A stretch of 64,000 bases of DNA from Saprospiraceae bacterium (GTDB lineage: Bacteria > Bacteroidota > Bacteroidia > Chitinophagales > Saprospiraceae), in NCBI GenBank assembly GCA_016716185.1, contig JADJWV010000002.1, forward strand, positions 2,580,501 through 2,644,500. The letters run 5' to 3'. Position numbers and translations under genes: made by a program. Each line of letters starts with the position of its first letter. The first letter of the stretch is position 1. Below are positions 52,041 through 62,200 of this stretch, piece after piece. The notes under the pieces are model-generated. The model searched no databases, was not told the DNA's origin, and saw only the letters and a list, made by a program, of their open reading frames with translations.

Positions 52041-53306
52041 TTACAATTTCGTGACCCGCTTATAGACCACTTTTTCTTCCAATTCAATTTTGAGTGTAAA
52101 CGTACCCGGTGGAAAATTCTTGAAGTCCAGATCTGATGGATGATTCGTAAATAATATATGCCCAAAAATATCCAAAACTGATACCCGGGTCACTTTATGC
52201 GGGCTCAAAATTGCAAATGAAGATGTTGTTGGATTTGGGTAAACTAAAATTTCATTTTCAGAAATTTCATCAACTGCTTGAAGTGGATCCCCCTGGAATA
52301 TAAAATATGCCGGTGCAATTCCCGTTTGAAAATCATACACAAGATTATAATTCTTGTCATACACCAATACCTTTCCAAAGCTGCTGAAATCAGTAACGCC
52401 GGCGCACAATATCTGATAAGCCGGATTAAAATTCATCCCATAAAAACTCTCATTCAGTTCTTTGTAAAATCCGGATGTACTTCCTGCAATATCGAACTTA
52501 CCAATAGTAGATTCGCCAAACTCCTGGTAAAGAATACCGTCTTTTTCCAAAACGGAGGTTCCGCAAAGGGACTGTACATCGGAAAGATTATGAACTTGAA
52601 GCTTGCTTGTATTTAGATCAATTACGGAAACCGAACTACCCGTAAAATCTTTATTGTTCAAAGCGAGCAACAGATCTCCATACAACATGAGATTCTCGGG
52701 ATTTTTAGCTTCATCACCCATTTCTATGGTTCCGGTCCACTGGAGTTGGTCGAGATCTATAGTGAGAATTTTACCAACTTCTGCGCCAAAAACAAAACCG
52801 TTGTTTACAGCGATGTAAGCCATTTGATTCTTTACAACAATATTTTCAGTAGTATATTCCATGTCAGCTTGTGGAATTTCAAATATTACTTTCAAATTTT
52901 CCTTATCCCATATTTGAACATAAGAATCCAGCACCTTTTGATATTCACCACGTGTAACAATTATCTTATCGCCATAAATAGATATTTTTCTAAGACCCTC
53001 TATTTCATGACTGCGTTTAATAGCCATCGTAATCAAATCCAACTCTACCAGATACCGGTCTGCAGCGACCCACAATGAATTTCCATCCATGATCATATCA
53101 GAGGCAAAACGTGCGTTTGGGATCTCCACAAGTTTAACATAGGTCTCTGCTTGAATATCGAATACGCCAACAGATACAGGCTCTACAATTTGTCCGGAAA
53201 TAAAGTCAAATGAACCTTCGTTTAAGACATAGATTTTTGTTAGCTGACTATATATTAAAGTATTACATATTAATAATAAACTAAATATAAACTTAAACTT
53301 TTTCAT
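52041..53306 (-). CDS. DUF5074-like beta-propeller protein with T9SS sorting domain
   Basis: 421 residues. Residues 1-20 form a signal peptide (FSLLLICNTLIYSQ). Residues ~22-335 look like a seven-bladed propeller of the YncE/DUF5074 kind, with repeated blades such as IYVLNEGSFDF, GNSLWVAADRYLVELDL and NNKDFTGSSVSVIDLNTSKL. The C-terminal ~75 residues (VYPNPTTSSFAIL...PPGTFTLKIE) are a type A T9SS sorting domain. No catalytic residues can be assigned; surface binding is inferred. A TATCTTTG promoter element lies immediately upstream. Confidence 0.8.
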   Translation of the reverse strand: MKKFKFIFSLLLICNTLIYSQLTKIYVLNEGSFDFISGQIVEPVSVGVFDIQAETYVKLVEIPNARFASDMIMDGNSLWVAADRYLVELDLITMAIKRSHEIEGLRKISIYGDKIIVTRGEYQKVLDSYVQIWDKENLKVIFEIPQADMEYTTENIVVKNQMAYIAVNNGFVFGAEVGKILTIDLDQLQWTGTIEMGDEAKNPENLMLYGDLLLALNNKDFTGSSVSVIDLNTSKLQVHNLSDVQSLCGTSVLEKDGILYQEFGESTIGKFDIAGSTSGFYKELNESFYGMNFNPAYQILCAGVTDFSSFGKVLVYDKNYNLVYDFQTGIAPAYFIFQGDPLQAVDEISENEILVYPNPTTSSFAILSPHKVTRVSVLDIFGHILFTNHPSDLDFKNFPPGTFTLKIELEEKVVYKRVTKL

Positions 53307-53319
53307 CTTTTATTTTTAA

Positions 53320-53327
53320 CAAAGATA
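53320..53327 (-). promoter_or_regulatory. -7 promoter element TATCTTTG for the propeller gene
   Basis: Exact TAnnTTTG on the minus strand, 13 bp before the ATG; the leader would be very short. Confidence 0.55.
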
Positions 53328-53514
53328 AACTACAAGCTGCTAAACAAAAACAATATGTAATTAGAATCGACGAAAGTCTATAGAAAAATCAAAAAAAGAA
53401 CCCAGCACTCTACAGGAGCAATCACCCTGCCCTGATATAAGAATTGAATAATCAACTATTTTCTAATAAATTCGAGGAAATGAAAATAATTTAATAGAAG
53501 TGGCTTCTATGATT

Positions 53515-54063
53515 TTATTGCCTGACCGGATATTTCACGTCTACGATACCCCGCTTGATTTTTTCCAATTTGGACTGAATTAATTTTTTTCTGATGGCAC
53601 TTATTTTCTCCACAAAAAGAATGCCTTCAATGTGGTCGTATTCATGTTGAATGATCCTGGCATTCATATCATCGTATTCTTCTTCTTTCCATTGAAACAA
53701 CTCATCCTGGTAACGTATCTTTAAAACCGGTTTGCGTAGTACTTCAGCATTTATTTTGGGAATACTCAAACAACCTTCTTCGAATCCCCAGGAAATCCCT
53801 TCCTCGTGTATGATTTTCGGGTTGATAAAAACTTTTTTGATACCTTTATGAACTTCGCTTTTATCATAATATGCTGTTGAATCCACAATGAAGATTCGAA
53901 TTGATAATCCGATTTGTGGCGCTGCCAGGCCTACTCCCTTGGCGTGATACATGGTATCCCACATGTTGTTGAGCAAATCCCGTAAGTCTTTATATTCATT
54001 TTGGACTTCCTTTGCAGGAGTCTTGAGAACAGGGTTTCCGTATAGAACAATTGGTAATATCAT
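53515..54063 (-). CDS. def: Peptide deformylase
   Basis: About 182 residues; removes the formyl group from nascent N-terminal methionine. All three metallopeptidase motifs are intact: GVGLAAPQIG, EGCLSIP and QHEYDHIEG. The frame can be read from a TTG at 54072 that overlaps the ruvX stop, but the ATG at 54063 (MILPIVLYG) fits the family better. It is translated right after ruvX. Confidence 0.96.
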   Translation of the reverse strand: MILPIVLYGNPVLKTPAKEVQNEYKDLRDLLNNMWDTMYHAKGVGLAAPQIGLSIRIFIVDSTAYYDKSEVHKGIKKVFINPKIIHEEGISWGFEEGCLSIPKINAEVLRKPVLKIRYQDELFQWKEEEYDDMNARIIQHEYDHIEGILFVEKISAIRKKLIQSKLEKIKRGIVDVKYPVRQ

Positions 54064-54068
54064 ATGAA

Positions 54069-54479
54069 TCAAAAGTGTCCTAAATATCTTTGTAAAATCA
54101 ATACAGCACTAACTTTATCAAGCAGAGCCTTTTCCTTTCTTTTATTTTTCCCAATGCCGGCATCCAGAATCGCTTTCCTGGCTGAAACGGAGGTATTTCG
54201 CTCATCGACAAAATCAACATCTATTCCTTCCATCGATTCCTGAATCCATTTTACAAAACCATCAATTTCCTCCCGGATGGAAGTTGGAGTATTGTCTTTG
54301 TGAAATGAAATTCCTATCACGATCTTATCCAGTTGCTCCTTTTGATGATAATCGAGAATAAATTCACGAAGCAATTTGCTGTCAACTGTCGTTAGCCCAT
54401 TGACAATAATTTGTAATGGATCTGTAACTGCAATACCACATCTTTTTGCACCGTAATCGATTCCCAGAATTCTTCCCAT
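54069..54479 (-). CDS. ruvX: RuvX/YqgF family Holliday junction resolvase-like protein
   Basis: A 136-residue RNase H-fold protein. The N-terminal GIDYGAKRCGIAVTD with its catalytic Asp, the KIVIGISFHKDN strand and the FVDERNTSVSARKAI helix match YqgF. The family is implicated in resolving Holliday junctions and in 16S rRNA 5' end maturation. It lies directly upstream of def and forms an operon with it. A near-consensus TATCTTTA element lies 13-20 bp upstream. Confidence 0.94.
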   Translation of the reverse strand: MGRILGIDYGAKRCGIAVTDPLQIIVNGLTTVDSKLLREFILDYHQKEQLDKIVIGISFHKDNTPTSIREEIDGFVKWIQESMEGIDVDFVDERNTSVSARKAILDAGIGKNKRKEKALLDKVSAVLILQRYLGHF

Positions 54480-54564
54480 TGTAAGGCCATGTAAAGATAT
54501 AAGCTTCTTTTGGCAGCACCAAAGTACAAAATATACAAGTCGCTACTTATAGGGCTATGCGGAT

Positions 54565-54605
54565 AAAAAAAAAGACCCCCTCCATAACTTTTATGGAGAG
54601 GGGTC
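54565..54605 (-). terminator. Intrinsic terminator of the 1365-residue surface-protein gene
   Basis: The stem GACCCC-CTCCATAA / TTATGGAG-AGGGGTC (small bulge) with a 3-nt loop is followed on the minus strand by nine T (A-run starting at 54565). It lies 46 bp past the stop of the surface-protein gene. Confidence 0.92.
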
Positions 54606-54650
54606 CCATCCCAAAAACAGTAAACTCTTTAGAACAAAACGAATTTAGCC

Positions 54651-57600
54651 TTACTTAATGACAACCATTCTCTTCGTCACGGAATAACCGGCCGCATCCA
54701 ATTGGTAGAACAGAACTCCTGTTGCTCCAAGTTGTGATGTATTGAGTTCAAATTGATTGTACCCTTTAGTTCCGTTCATTACATTCTTGTAAAGAACTTT
54801 GCTATTCAGGTCATAAACAGTGATGGATGTCTGGGCTGCCTCTGGCAGATCAAAACCCACAACTGTGAACTCAGAGAAAGGGTTGGGTTGATTTTGGTAA
54901 ACAACGAGACCCTGTTGGGTTTTCACTGTACCATTCTGGTTTCTGAATCCTAAATTAAGATCCATATCTTCTACTGCTGCATTGAAAGCCAACGCAGGAG
55001 TGATTATCGAATTAAATTGTAGTGCATTTGAGAGAGTACCTTGTGAAAGAGCCTTGAATTTGAGCGTGAATAATTTGTCACCATTGTTGACGTCGATATC
55101 AACATGGGTATTCCAGCTCAAAGTTATGTAACCTTTTGTTGGTGAAATGAATCCTAAATTATCCTGACTGATGTTGCAGGAAGCGGATTGAACTTCAGTA
55201 AATTCAAGTACTCTCGGATCGTATTGCAGTGTAAACTGCATTCCTGATAACTCTACGTTTTGCAAGCTATGAATAGGAACAACAACCTCAGCACCTGGAG
55301 CGAATGCAAACTCCTGTGCAATCAACTCAAGTCTGGAAGGATTATTTCTGGATACAAAGTTGTTGAAGCCTGCTGATGCATTACCTGTAATATCTCCAAT
55401 TTTAATTCCCTTAAAATCGATTCCGTTCATATCTCTGTTGAAAGGATCAATTTTGTAAGATCTTGGCCACTTTTCTTTCAATACTTCATCCCCTGTGTTT
55501 ACAAATTGGTAGGAGGCATCGACAAATGCCCAGCTTTCGCTGTTGGTAAACCTGGAGTTGATACCTAATATCAATCTTCTCAAATCAACGATATCTTTCG
55601 AAGTGATATTCAAATCGCTGTTAACATCAGCTGCAATTGTCTTGTATGGAGATGTCAATGTTTCAATGCCTAAAATATGACGTTGAATTTTTACGATATC
55701 TGCTGTAGAAACACCATTCAGAGGATCGGCATTCCTCGAAGCAATTACATTGTAATTTCCATTATTCAGTGGCATATTTGAAAATGCATACTTACCATTT
55801 CCCGCAGTCACAACTTTGGATATCGTTGGCTTGCCTTGTGCATTCTGATCAACAAGGCTCACTTCAACATCATTCATGGTTTGATTGTCTTCTCTGTTTG
55901 AAATCAAACCATTGATTGTACCACCTTGGATTGTTTGTCCACAGGCCTTGTTGTTATCCTGAACCTCAATAAAAGTCCTGCAAAAAGCTTGCTTTCCTGT
56001 AAGCCTGTCTGTAACCCACATTTGAACAGTCTGTTGTCCCAGTGTATTACAATCAAAGACTATTGACCGATGATTAGTATCTGCAGAAAAACTCAAGACG
56101 ATTGGATTTTTGCAAGCTCCATAACTTCCCTGATCCACATCATTGGCCCAAACTTCAATCATACCCCAGTCGATTGTACCATCTCTGTTGGTATCAAGAG
56201 GCATAAGATCGATGGCTACACCATTGATACAGTATGGAGTGGGCTCTTTACAATTCAGGATCGTAAACAACCTTTCTTCTGCAGTTTTATTTCCGCAACG
56301 ATCTTCAAAAACGTATTTAATCTTATGTGTACCTAAAGGATATCTTCCACTTGCATTGATTACATTTCCAACACCTGAGTGCACGATGTCAAATGTGCCG
56401 TTGTTGTATGCATCAATTAAATATTCCCATGCGATTTCGTCATCCGGAGTACAATCATCTTCACCATAGGCAACCAGACTGATATACCCGTTGGTACAGG
56501 AATCCAGAGTACATACAGTGGTATCCTGAGTAGGAATGGCATTCAATGTTGGGTCAACAAGATTATTTACCTTAATGATCTGGTCATGAGTGGCAACCTG
56601 GAATTGTGCACCGGAAGGTGTATACACAACCTGGCACCAATCAATCACTTTCCATTTACGTATAATTTTATAACAAGCATCCCCTCCCTGAACAATTCTA
56701 AACAAATGATCTTGCCAGCTGATGCCTAAGAGATCGCATTTGGTTTCGTTGTGAAGTGTCGGATAAAGATTTAAAGAATCCGGTGTAAGCCTGTCCGGAT
56801 CAAGACACATGTAAAGAGTTGTATCTCGTGGCCACCAAATGTTAGCAAAGTTGTAGGGATTGAAATTCTGGAACGTAATGGTTTGAGTGCAAGTTTCAGA
56901 ACCATTCGCATCACTGACTACCCAGGTTCTTACAATGGTTCCAACATTACATTGGGTTCTGTAATCTACATGAGTTGCCTCAATATCAAAATCACAATTG
57001 TCATGAGCAAATCCATCGTGGAAATTAATAGTCACCGGAACTCCACCAACGCCATTATAAGTAATTTTTCTTGCTTTGTTGAAGTACGCAGAATCTCTTT
57101 GCATGACACCAAATACACTTAAATCGTTGATGTCAAAATGGAAATCACAAGCAACGGTGAGATCTTTTGGTGGATGACAAGTTGGTTTAATTTTATCCTG
57201 TACCTCCACCTGTACCATACAATCGTTGTAGTTACCATGTTTGTCCTTTGCCCTAAAAATCACAGTCACCGTTTGACCGACATCTGCACAACAGAACTCA
57301 ACATATGGTCTGAACCACCAAATGTTTTGTCCACAGGGTGCACCATTATCCATTCGGCGAACCAGGAATGAATCGATGTGACAATCATCATAACTGCCAT
57401 CGTCAAATGTTTTCGCATATACGTGTGTAGTACCATAGATAGAAAGCGATACAACAGTTTCCCTGTCACAGACTGCCACAGGAGCGGTCTTATCCAAAAC
57501 CGTTACGATGAGCGAATCAACACCCAGATTGTAACATTTATCGTAAGCACGATAATAAATTTTATTGTCTCCTACTGGCAATACCACAACACCACCATTT

Positions 57601-58748
57601 GAATTGGGTTTGATTCCTCCCGGATAAACCAGGTCTACCCTTACATCTTTGTTATTGCAAGAATCGAATACAATAGCAGGAGGAATGTTGACAGTCGCCT
57701 GACATTTGTAACCACCATCGGTAGTTGCTTCAAAATCATAAGGCGCATGCACATAAGGTGCTTCTCTGTCTACAACTTCAATAAACTGCATACAAACTCG
57801 CACGATTTCTGTATTACACCACCACTCTCTGATGGTCCACATCCTCATATACTTTTGAACACAATTGATAACACCTAAATCAATGTCCTCATAAGTCACA
57901 GCAATATTGCAATAAATATCTCTTACCGGCCAGATATCTATAGTTTCAATCTCCAATGGTGATTTTGAAATCGTATCTGAATATTTTGGAACACCGGCAT
58001 AATCGGGGTGGGGATGGCCATTCTTATCGAGCGGGATTCTGTTGTATTGTATGTCTTTACAATTTATTGCATTAGACAACGCAACTGTCCAGCTTGGCGG
58101 ACAAATCACCCTGGCTGTATCAAATCGCTTCAATAATATAGTATCACTGCATTCCGGAGATTTATTTCCCCAAATGTCGTATGCTATATATTTACGCACA
58201 ACTTGTTTTATGTAAAGAGGATTACATGATAATGGAGTAATGATCTCATCGGTTAGGATAACGGTATCCAATCCGCAACCATCATATGCATCAGGAGCAT
58301 GAGTTGAAGCTATAAAACAAGGAATGGTGTCCCTGCCACAATAAATTGTAGGTGGTAATTTGTCTTCAATTTTTGCCCATCCCCAACATCTGTTTCCAGA
58401 GATGTTGTCGCGAATTTCAACTTTCAGTGTTTCGCCTACATACGCCCCTGTTACTACCGGTGAAGTAGGAATGGGTATATCGTATTTTAAAACCCTGACT
58501 GTAAACTGTCCGCTTGGACAAGAAGTTAATGTATCATTCAACATCATTGCTGCTGTAACTGTAGCTTGACAGTTGGCATCTAATGAAACTTGAATGAGTG
58601 AGTTACAAGCCAATGAACATTGAGCTTGGAGTGTTCTGGTGGGATTAAATACTACCAGCCACACAAGGCAGATAGAAAAAACCAGGTTTAAACCTGACTG
58701 AAAATTTTTTAATCTGCGGAAGTCAAACGTAAAATTCGTTTTCTCCAT
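54651..58748 (-). CDS. Giant HYR-like/dockerin/cohesin-like surface protein with T9SS sorting domain (paralogue 1)
   Basis: 1365 residues. A long signal peptide (~1-43, ending TLQAQ) is followed by a Cys-rich array of HYR/Ig-like repeats (~45-930) with recurring phrases such as DKLPPTIYC, DKTAPVAVC and VQDKIKPTC. Residues ~935-1005 are a carboxypeptidase-regulatory/Cna-B-like domain (YAFSNMPLNNGNYNV). Residues ~1006-1068 are a dockerin-like pair: GVSTADIVKIQRHILG, then a full Ca-loop DVNSDLNITSKD with LRRLILG. A third element reads FKGIKIGDITGNA. Residues ~1140-1255 resemble a cohesin (ELSGMQFTLQYDPRVLEF). The last ~84 (QNQPNPFSEFTV...) are a T9SS type A domain. No catalytic domain was seen. 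A strong terminator follows. Confidence 0.87.
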   Translation of the reverse strand: MEKTNFTFDFRRLKNFQSGLNLVFSICLVWLVVFNPTRTLQAQCSLACNSLIQVSLDANCQATVTAAMMLNDTLTSCPSGQFTVRVLKYDIPIPTSPVVTGAYVGETLKVEIRDNISGNRCWGWAKIEDKLPPTIYCGRDTIPCFIASTHAPDAYDGCGLDTVILTDEIITPLSCNPLYIKQVVRKYIAYDIWGNKSPECSDTILLKRFDTARVICPPSWTVALSNAINCKDIQYNRIPLDKNGHPHPDYAGVPKYSDTISKSPLEIETIDIWPVRDIYCNIAVTYEDIDLGVINCVQKYMRMWTIREWWCNTEIVRVCMQFIEVVDREAPYVHAPYDFEATTDGGYKCQATVNIPPAIVFDSCNNKDVRVDLVYPGGIKPNSNGGVVVLPVGDNKIYYRAYDKCYNLGVDSLIVTVLDKTAPVAVCDRETVVSLSIYGTTHVYAKTFDDGSYDDCHIDSFLVRRMDNGAPCGQNIWWFRPYVEFCCADVGQTVTVIFRAKDKHGNYNDCMVQVEVQDKIKPTCHPPKDLTVACDFHFDINDLSVFGVMQRDSAYFNKARKITYNGVGGVPVTINFHDGFAHDNCDFDIEATHVDYRTQCNVGTIVRTWVVSDANGSETCTQTITFQNFNPYNFANIWWPRDTTLYMCLDPDRLTPDSLNLYPTLHNETKCDLLGISWQDHLFRIVQGGDACYKIIRKWKVIDWCQVVYTPSGAQFQVATHDQIIKVNNLVDPTLNAIPTQDTTVCTLDSCTNGYISLVAYGEDDCTPDDEIAWEYLIDAYNNGTFDIVHSGVGNVINASGRYPLGTHKIKYVFEDRCGNKTAEERLFTILNCKEPTPYCINGVAIDLMPLDTNRDGTIDWGMIEVWANDVDQGSYGACKNPIVLSFSADTNHRSIVFDCNTLGQQTVQMWVTDRLTGKQAFCRTFIEVQDNNKACGQTIQGGTINGLISNREDNQTMNDVEVSLVDQNAQGKPTISKVVTAGNGKYAFSNMPLNNGNYNVIASRNADPLNGVSTADIVKIQRHILGIETLTSPYKTIAADVNSDLNITSKDIVDLRRLILGINSRFTNSESWAFVDASYQFVNTGDEVLKEKWPRSYKIDPFNRDMNGIDFKGIKIGDITGNASAGFNNFVSRNNPSRLELIAQEFAFAPGAEVVVPIHSLQNVELSGMQFTLQYDPRVLEFTEVQSASCNISQDNLGFISPTKGYITLSWNTHVDIDVNNGDKLFTLKFKALSQGTLSNALQFNSIITPALAFNAAVEDMDLNLGFRNQNGTVKTQQGLVVYQNQPNPFSEFTVVGFDLPEAAQTSITVYDLNSKVLYKNVMNGTKGYNQFELNTSQLGATGVLFYQLDAAGYSVTKRMVVIK

Positions 58749-59246
58749 GAGATCCTCTATTTAGTTGTTAAAAAATAAAAAATGCATACAAGGGCTTGCC
58801 GAAATGAAACACTTCAGCAAATGCTAAAAACATTTTTATTCTTCTTGGGAAAATCTCAGATAAATAAAATCATCTGAAACGGTACTTCACAGGAAGAACC
58901 TAGAGGGTCTAAAATCATTGGGTTGGGTAGGCTGCTAAATTGCCCGTAATAAAGAGAGGATCTTTACAATTCTTGGTTGGGATAAAAACTATCTACAGCA
59001 AAGGTAGAAAATATATTCAAATTACCAACTATTTATTAACTATTTTTTTTCAGCGTCTTATAAATAGCAGATAATCGTAATACAAGGGCAAATGTAAAGG
59101 CTTAGAACATATTTTCAACTAAAATTTAAGGTTATTTTTTATATTAATATGTTTTATAATATATAAATATTTATATAACAATTATTTAGATCATTTATTA
59201 TTATAAAAAATCATAATATGTAATCCATTTTTTTGAAACGTGCCTT
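58749..59246. other. AT-rich noncoding gap between two paralogous surface-protein genes
   Basis: 498 bp without a gene. The part 59110-59220 is almost only A/T, with runs of TATA, TTATA and AATAT. No consensus promoter and no hairpin with T-run could be recognised, although the downstream minus-strand gene probably starts transcription here. Confidence 0.55.
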
Positions 59247-62200
59247 TTAATGCATGAATATCAGGTTACCCTGCTGTACCCATTCACCGCTTCGGAAATA
59301 ATAAATGTAATTTCCTTCTTCCTTCAAGTTCTTTGCATCAACAACTATGGTATTATTTCCCTTTTGCATTTCAATGGACTGTTGCATACATATTTTGCCC
59401 GTTAAATCGAATACATAGAAATTTCCAACTCCCCTGGATGTGGAATGAAAACTGATCCTGCATTGATTTTCAAATGGATTGGGATCTGCAACCCAATTGC
59501 TGATCATTGGATTTTCTTGTATGCCATCTATGTATCTAAATAATATAGGTGTAGGCACATCCGTCGATTGGAAAATTTCATTGCGCAATGCTGTTCCCGG
59601 AATGACCCCATCGGATATTTTGCCACTGCGTCGTGCTCTTAGCACTAATTTCACAACGGGATTGCCCTCCAGCCAATTAAATTCTTCTAAATCTGAAGCC
59701 ACTGAAATCTTTAGATGACCATCTTTATAATCAAATTCTTCTTCAGAAAGTAATCTGGTTTTGTCTGACTGCAAAAGAATCTCAGTCTGATAAACCTCAA
59801 AGTAGCCCGGGTTGATATACAAATGCAATTGAATCCCATTTGCAATCAGCGACTTTTCGGAAATCAGATCCAAATAAACCAACTCGCCTTTCGAATAAAC
59901 TTTATCCTCTATACTCAAACCAAACTTGCGTAAACGGCTTTCCAAATTACTGTTGACATTGCGGATCTCTCCACTCACATCTCCAGTTTTTATCGCCCGG
60001 TAATTGATGAGCGTGTCTTGCCAGAATCCTTTCAATTCTATTTGCTCTGGAATTGCCTCAGCCAGTGGATTCACCATATTTTTAAAGCTGTATTTTTCAT
60101 CCACAAACCTCCAGGATTCATTCCCTGGCACATCGCTTACTTTTCCCAAAATGAGTTTTCTCATCCATGTAATATCTGCAGCAGTCAATCTTCCATTTCT
60201 GTCCACATCGCCTGCAATCCACTGATAAGGATTTGTAAATTCTTCAATGCCCAAAATATGTCGCTGCAACATGACAATATCCTGAGTACTGATTCCAAAG
60301 CTCCAATCTTTATTATAACTTGCATTTAGCATGTACGGCTGATTTGTGACAATCCTTTCAAACAAGTATTGTCCCTGGTCATCTGTGATTCTGACATCCT
60401 TCAAACCACCCAGGTTAACCAAAACCCCTGGCATCGGTGCTCCCTGTGTTGTTTTAATAATGCCATTCACATCTCCAATTCTCACTGCTGTGGTGCAAAA
60501 ATTAGTGGGATCAAACACATGGACCCTGGCTATGCAACTTCCAATGTTACCTGCGGAATCTTTTACAAAAACCGTAAAGAAAAATGTATCGGGTATGGTT
60601 TGAAGATCCGCACATGTAATGTATCTGCAAGTATCGTTAAAGTTTGAACTAGAGAAGGCGATCAGAAGGTCATCCGAAGCTGTACAATTATCGTGATAAT
60701 CGTCCAACAATCCTCTTGATGTGAGTTTAATGCTGTCATTAGAATTCATGTTTAAAAAGAGTATTCTGCACACCGTTGCAGGGTTCTCAAGGTCTACAAC
60801 AATGACCGTTGTAGTATCCCTTAAAACTCCACAAGAATCTTCGGCTGTAAATATAACTTCGGTTGTTCCGACTGGGTATACCCCACTCGCGTTTGCCCCT
60901 CCGTTATTAAAGGAATTGGTTATTGTAGCAAAAGTATTGCAGCCGCTTAAGGTCGCTGCCTGCAAAGTAATAAAACGGGAACAAACTCCAGACCCGTTAC
61001 CTAAAGTCGTGTCGCGCGGCCCTGATAGCTTAGAATGTGCCAAACTGATTAATAAAATATGCTGAGTATCATTCGCAGTTTCTCCTGTACATGCTGAATA
61101 CGCAAACCATACTCTTTTCAATAGCTCACAACTATCAGGATCAAACTCAATATTCAAATCTGTGTAGGAAAAATATACACTCCCGCAAGTGTCCATAGGT
61201 ATTTCAGGTTCACTTTGAAGTTGTCCGGGATCGCGACTCACACAAGCTGGAATGATCGTATCGTTGGGCCAAATGATATCTGCTTCATCAAACCGGTAAT
61301 TATTTAATAGTGTAATAACCTGAATGCAGGAGCTATCGACCGTCCCATCCGGATACGTAATGTAAAACCGTCTTCTGATATCGCCATTTTTACAACTATC
61401 AATCTGAACGAGATCCTGGTAGCTACTCTCAATAGAATCCAGACATGATGAAATGACGTAATACCTGCCTGTCAGATCCAGATCTGTATAATCCTGCCAA
61501 CAACTCAATACTATTGGGTCCGGACAAACAGGAGGAGCTACCGGATTTTTATCCTGAACATAAATTTCAATCATGCAAAAATTCATATTGCCACTGCAAT
61601 CGGTTGCTTTTAATACAAGCATTAACGTATCGCCCACATCCTCACAACAAAACAAAACTTCATCGCTATAAAGCGTATCCTGTGGCCTGCCACAAGCAGG
61701 CGTCATTCTCCTGATCTGAACGGTGTCCAGACAACAGTTATCGTGCACCAATCCTTGAGCAGCTATAAATTCTGCGCTCACAAAAATTTCACCCCTGGGA
61801 TCAAGTGACACTACCAATCCGGGAGGACAAATGAGCGCAGGACTGATCCGGTCTCTGACTTCGACTAAGGCCGTACAGGTATCCGAATTTCCACAAGGAT
61901 CAAATGCAATGTAATTCATGGTGTGGATACCCACACTTAAAGTAATCGTACTTCCCGGTATGGCCACAAATGAGCTATCTACCCTAACGGCTGTTAATAT
62001 TCCGGTGGTTCCGCTACAAACATCAGTCGCATTAAATGATGGTATTGTATAACTTACATTACACGAATTATATCTGGTAAAAAGTATGGAATCTCCCGGA
62101 CACACAATTACCGGGGCCGTTGTGTCGGAGACGAGAATTTCCTGATTGTGCATGCGCAATGCACGAGTGCACCAATCCATCACAATCCATCTCCTCGTTA

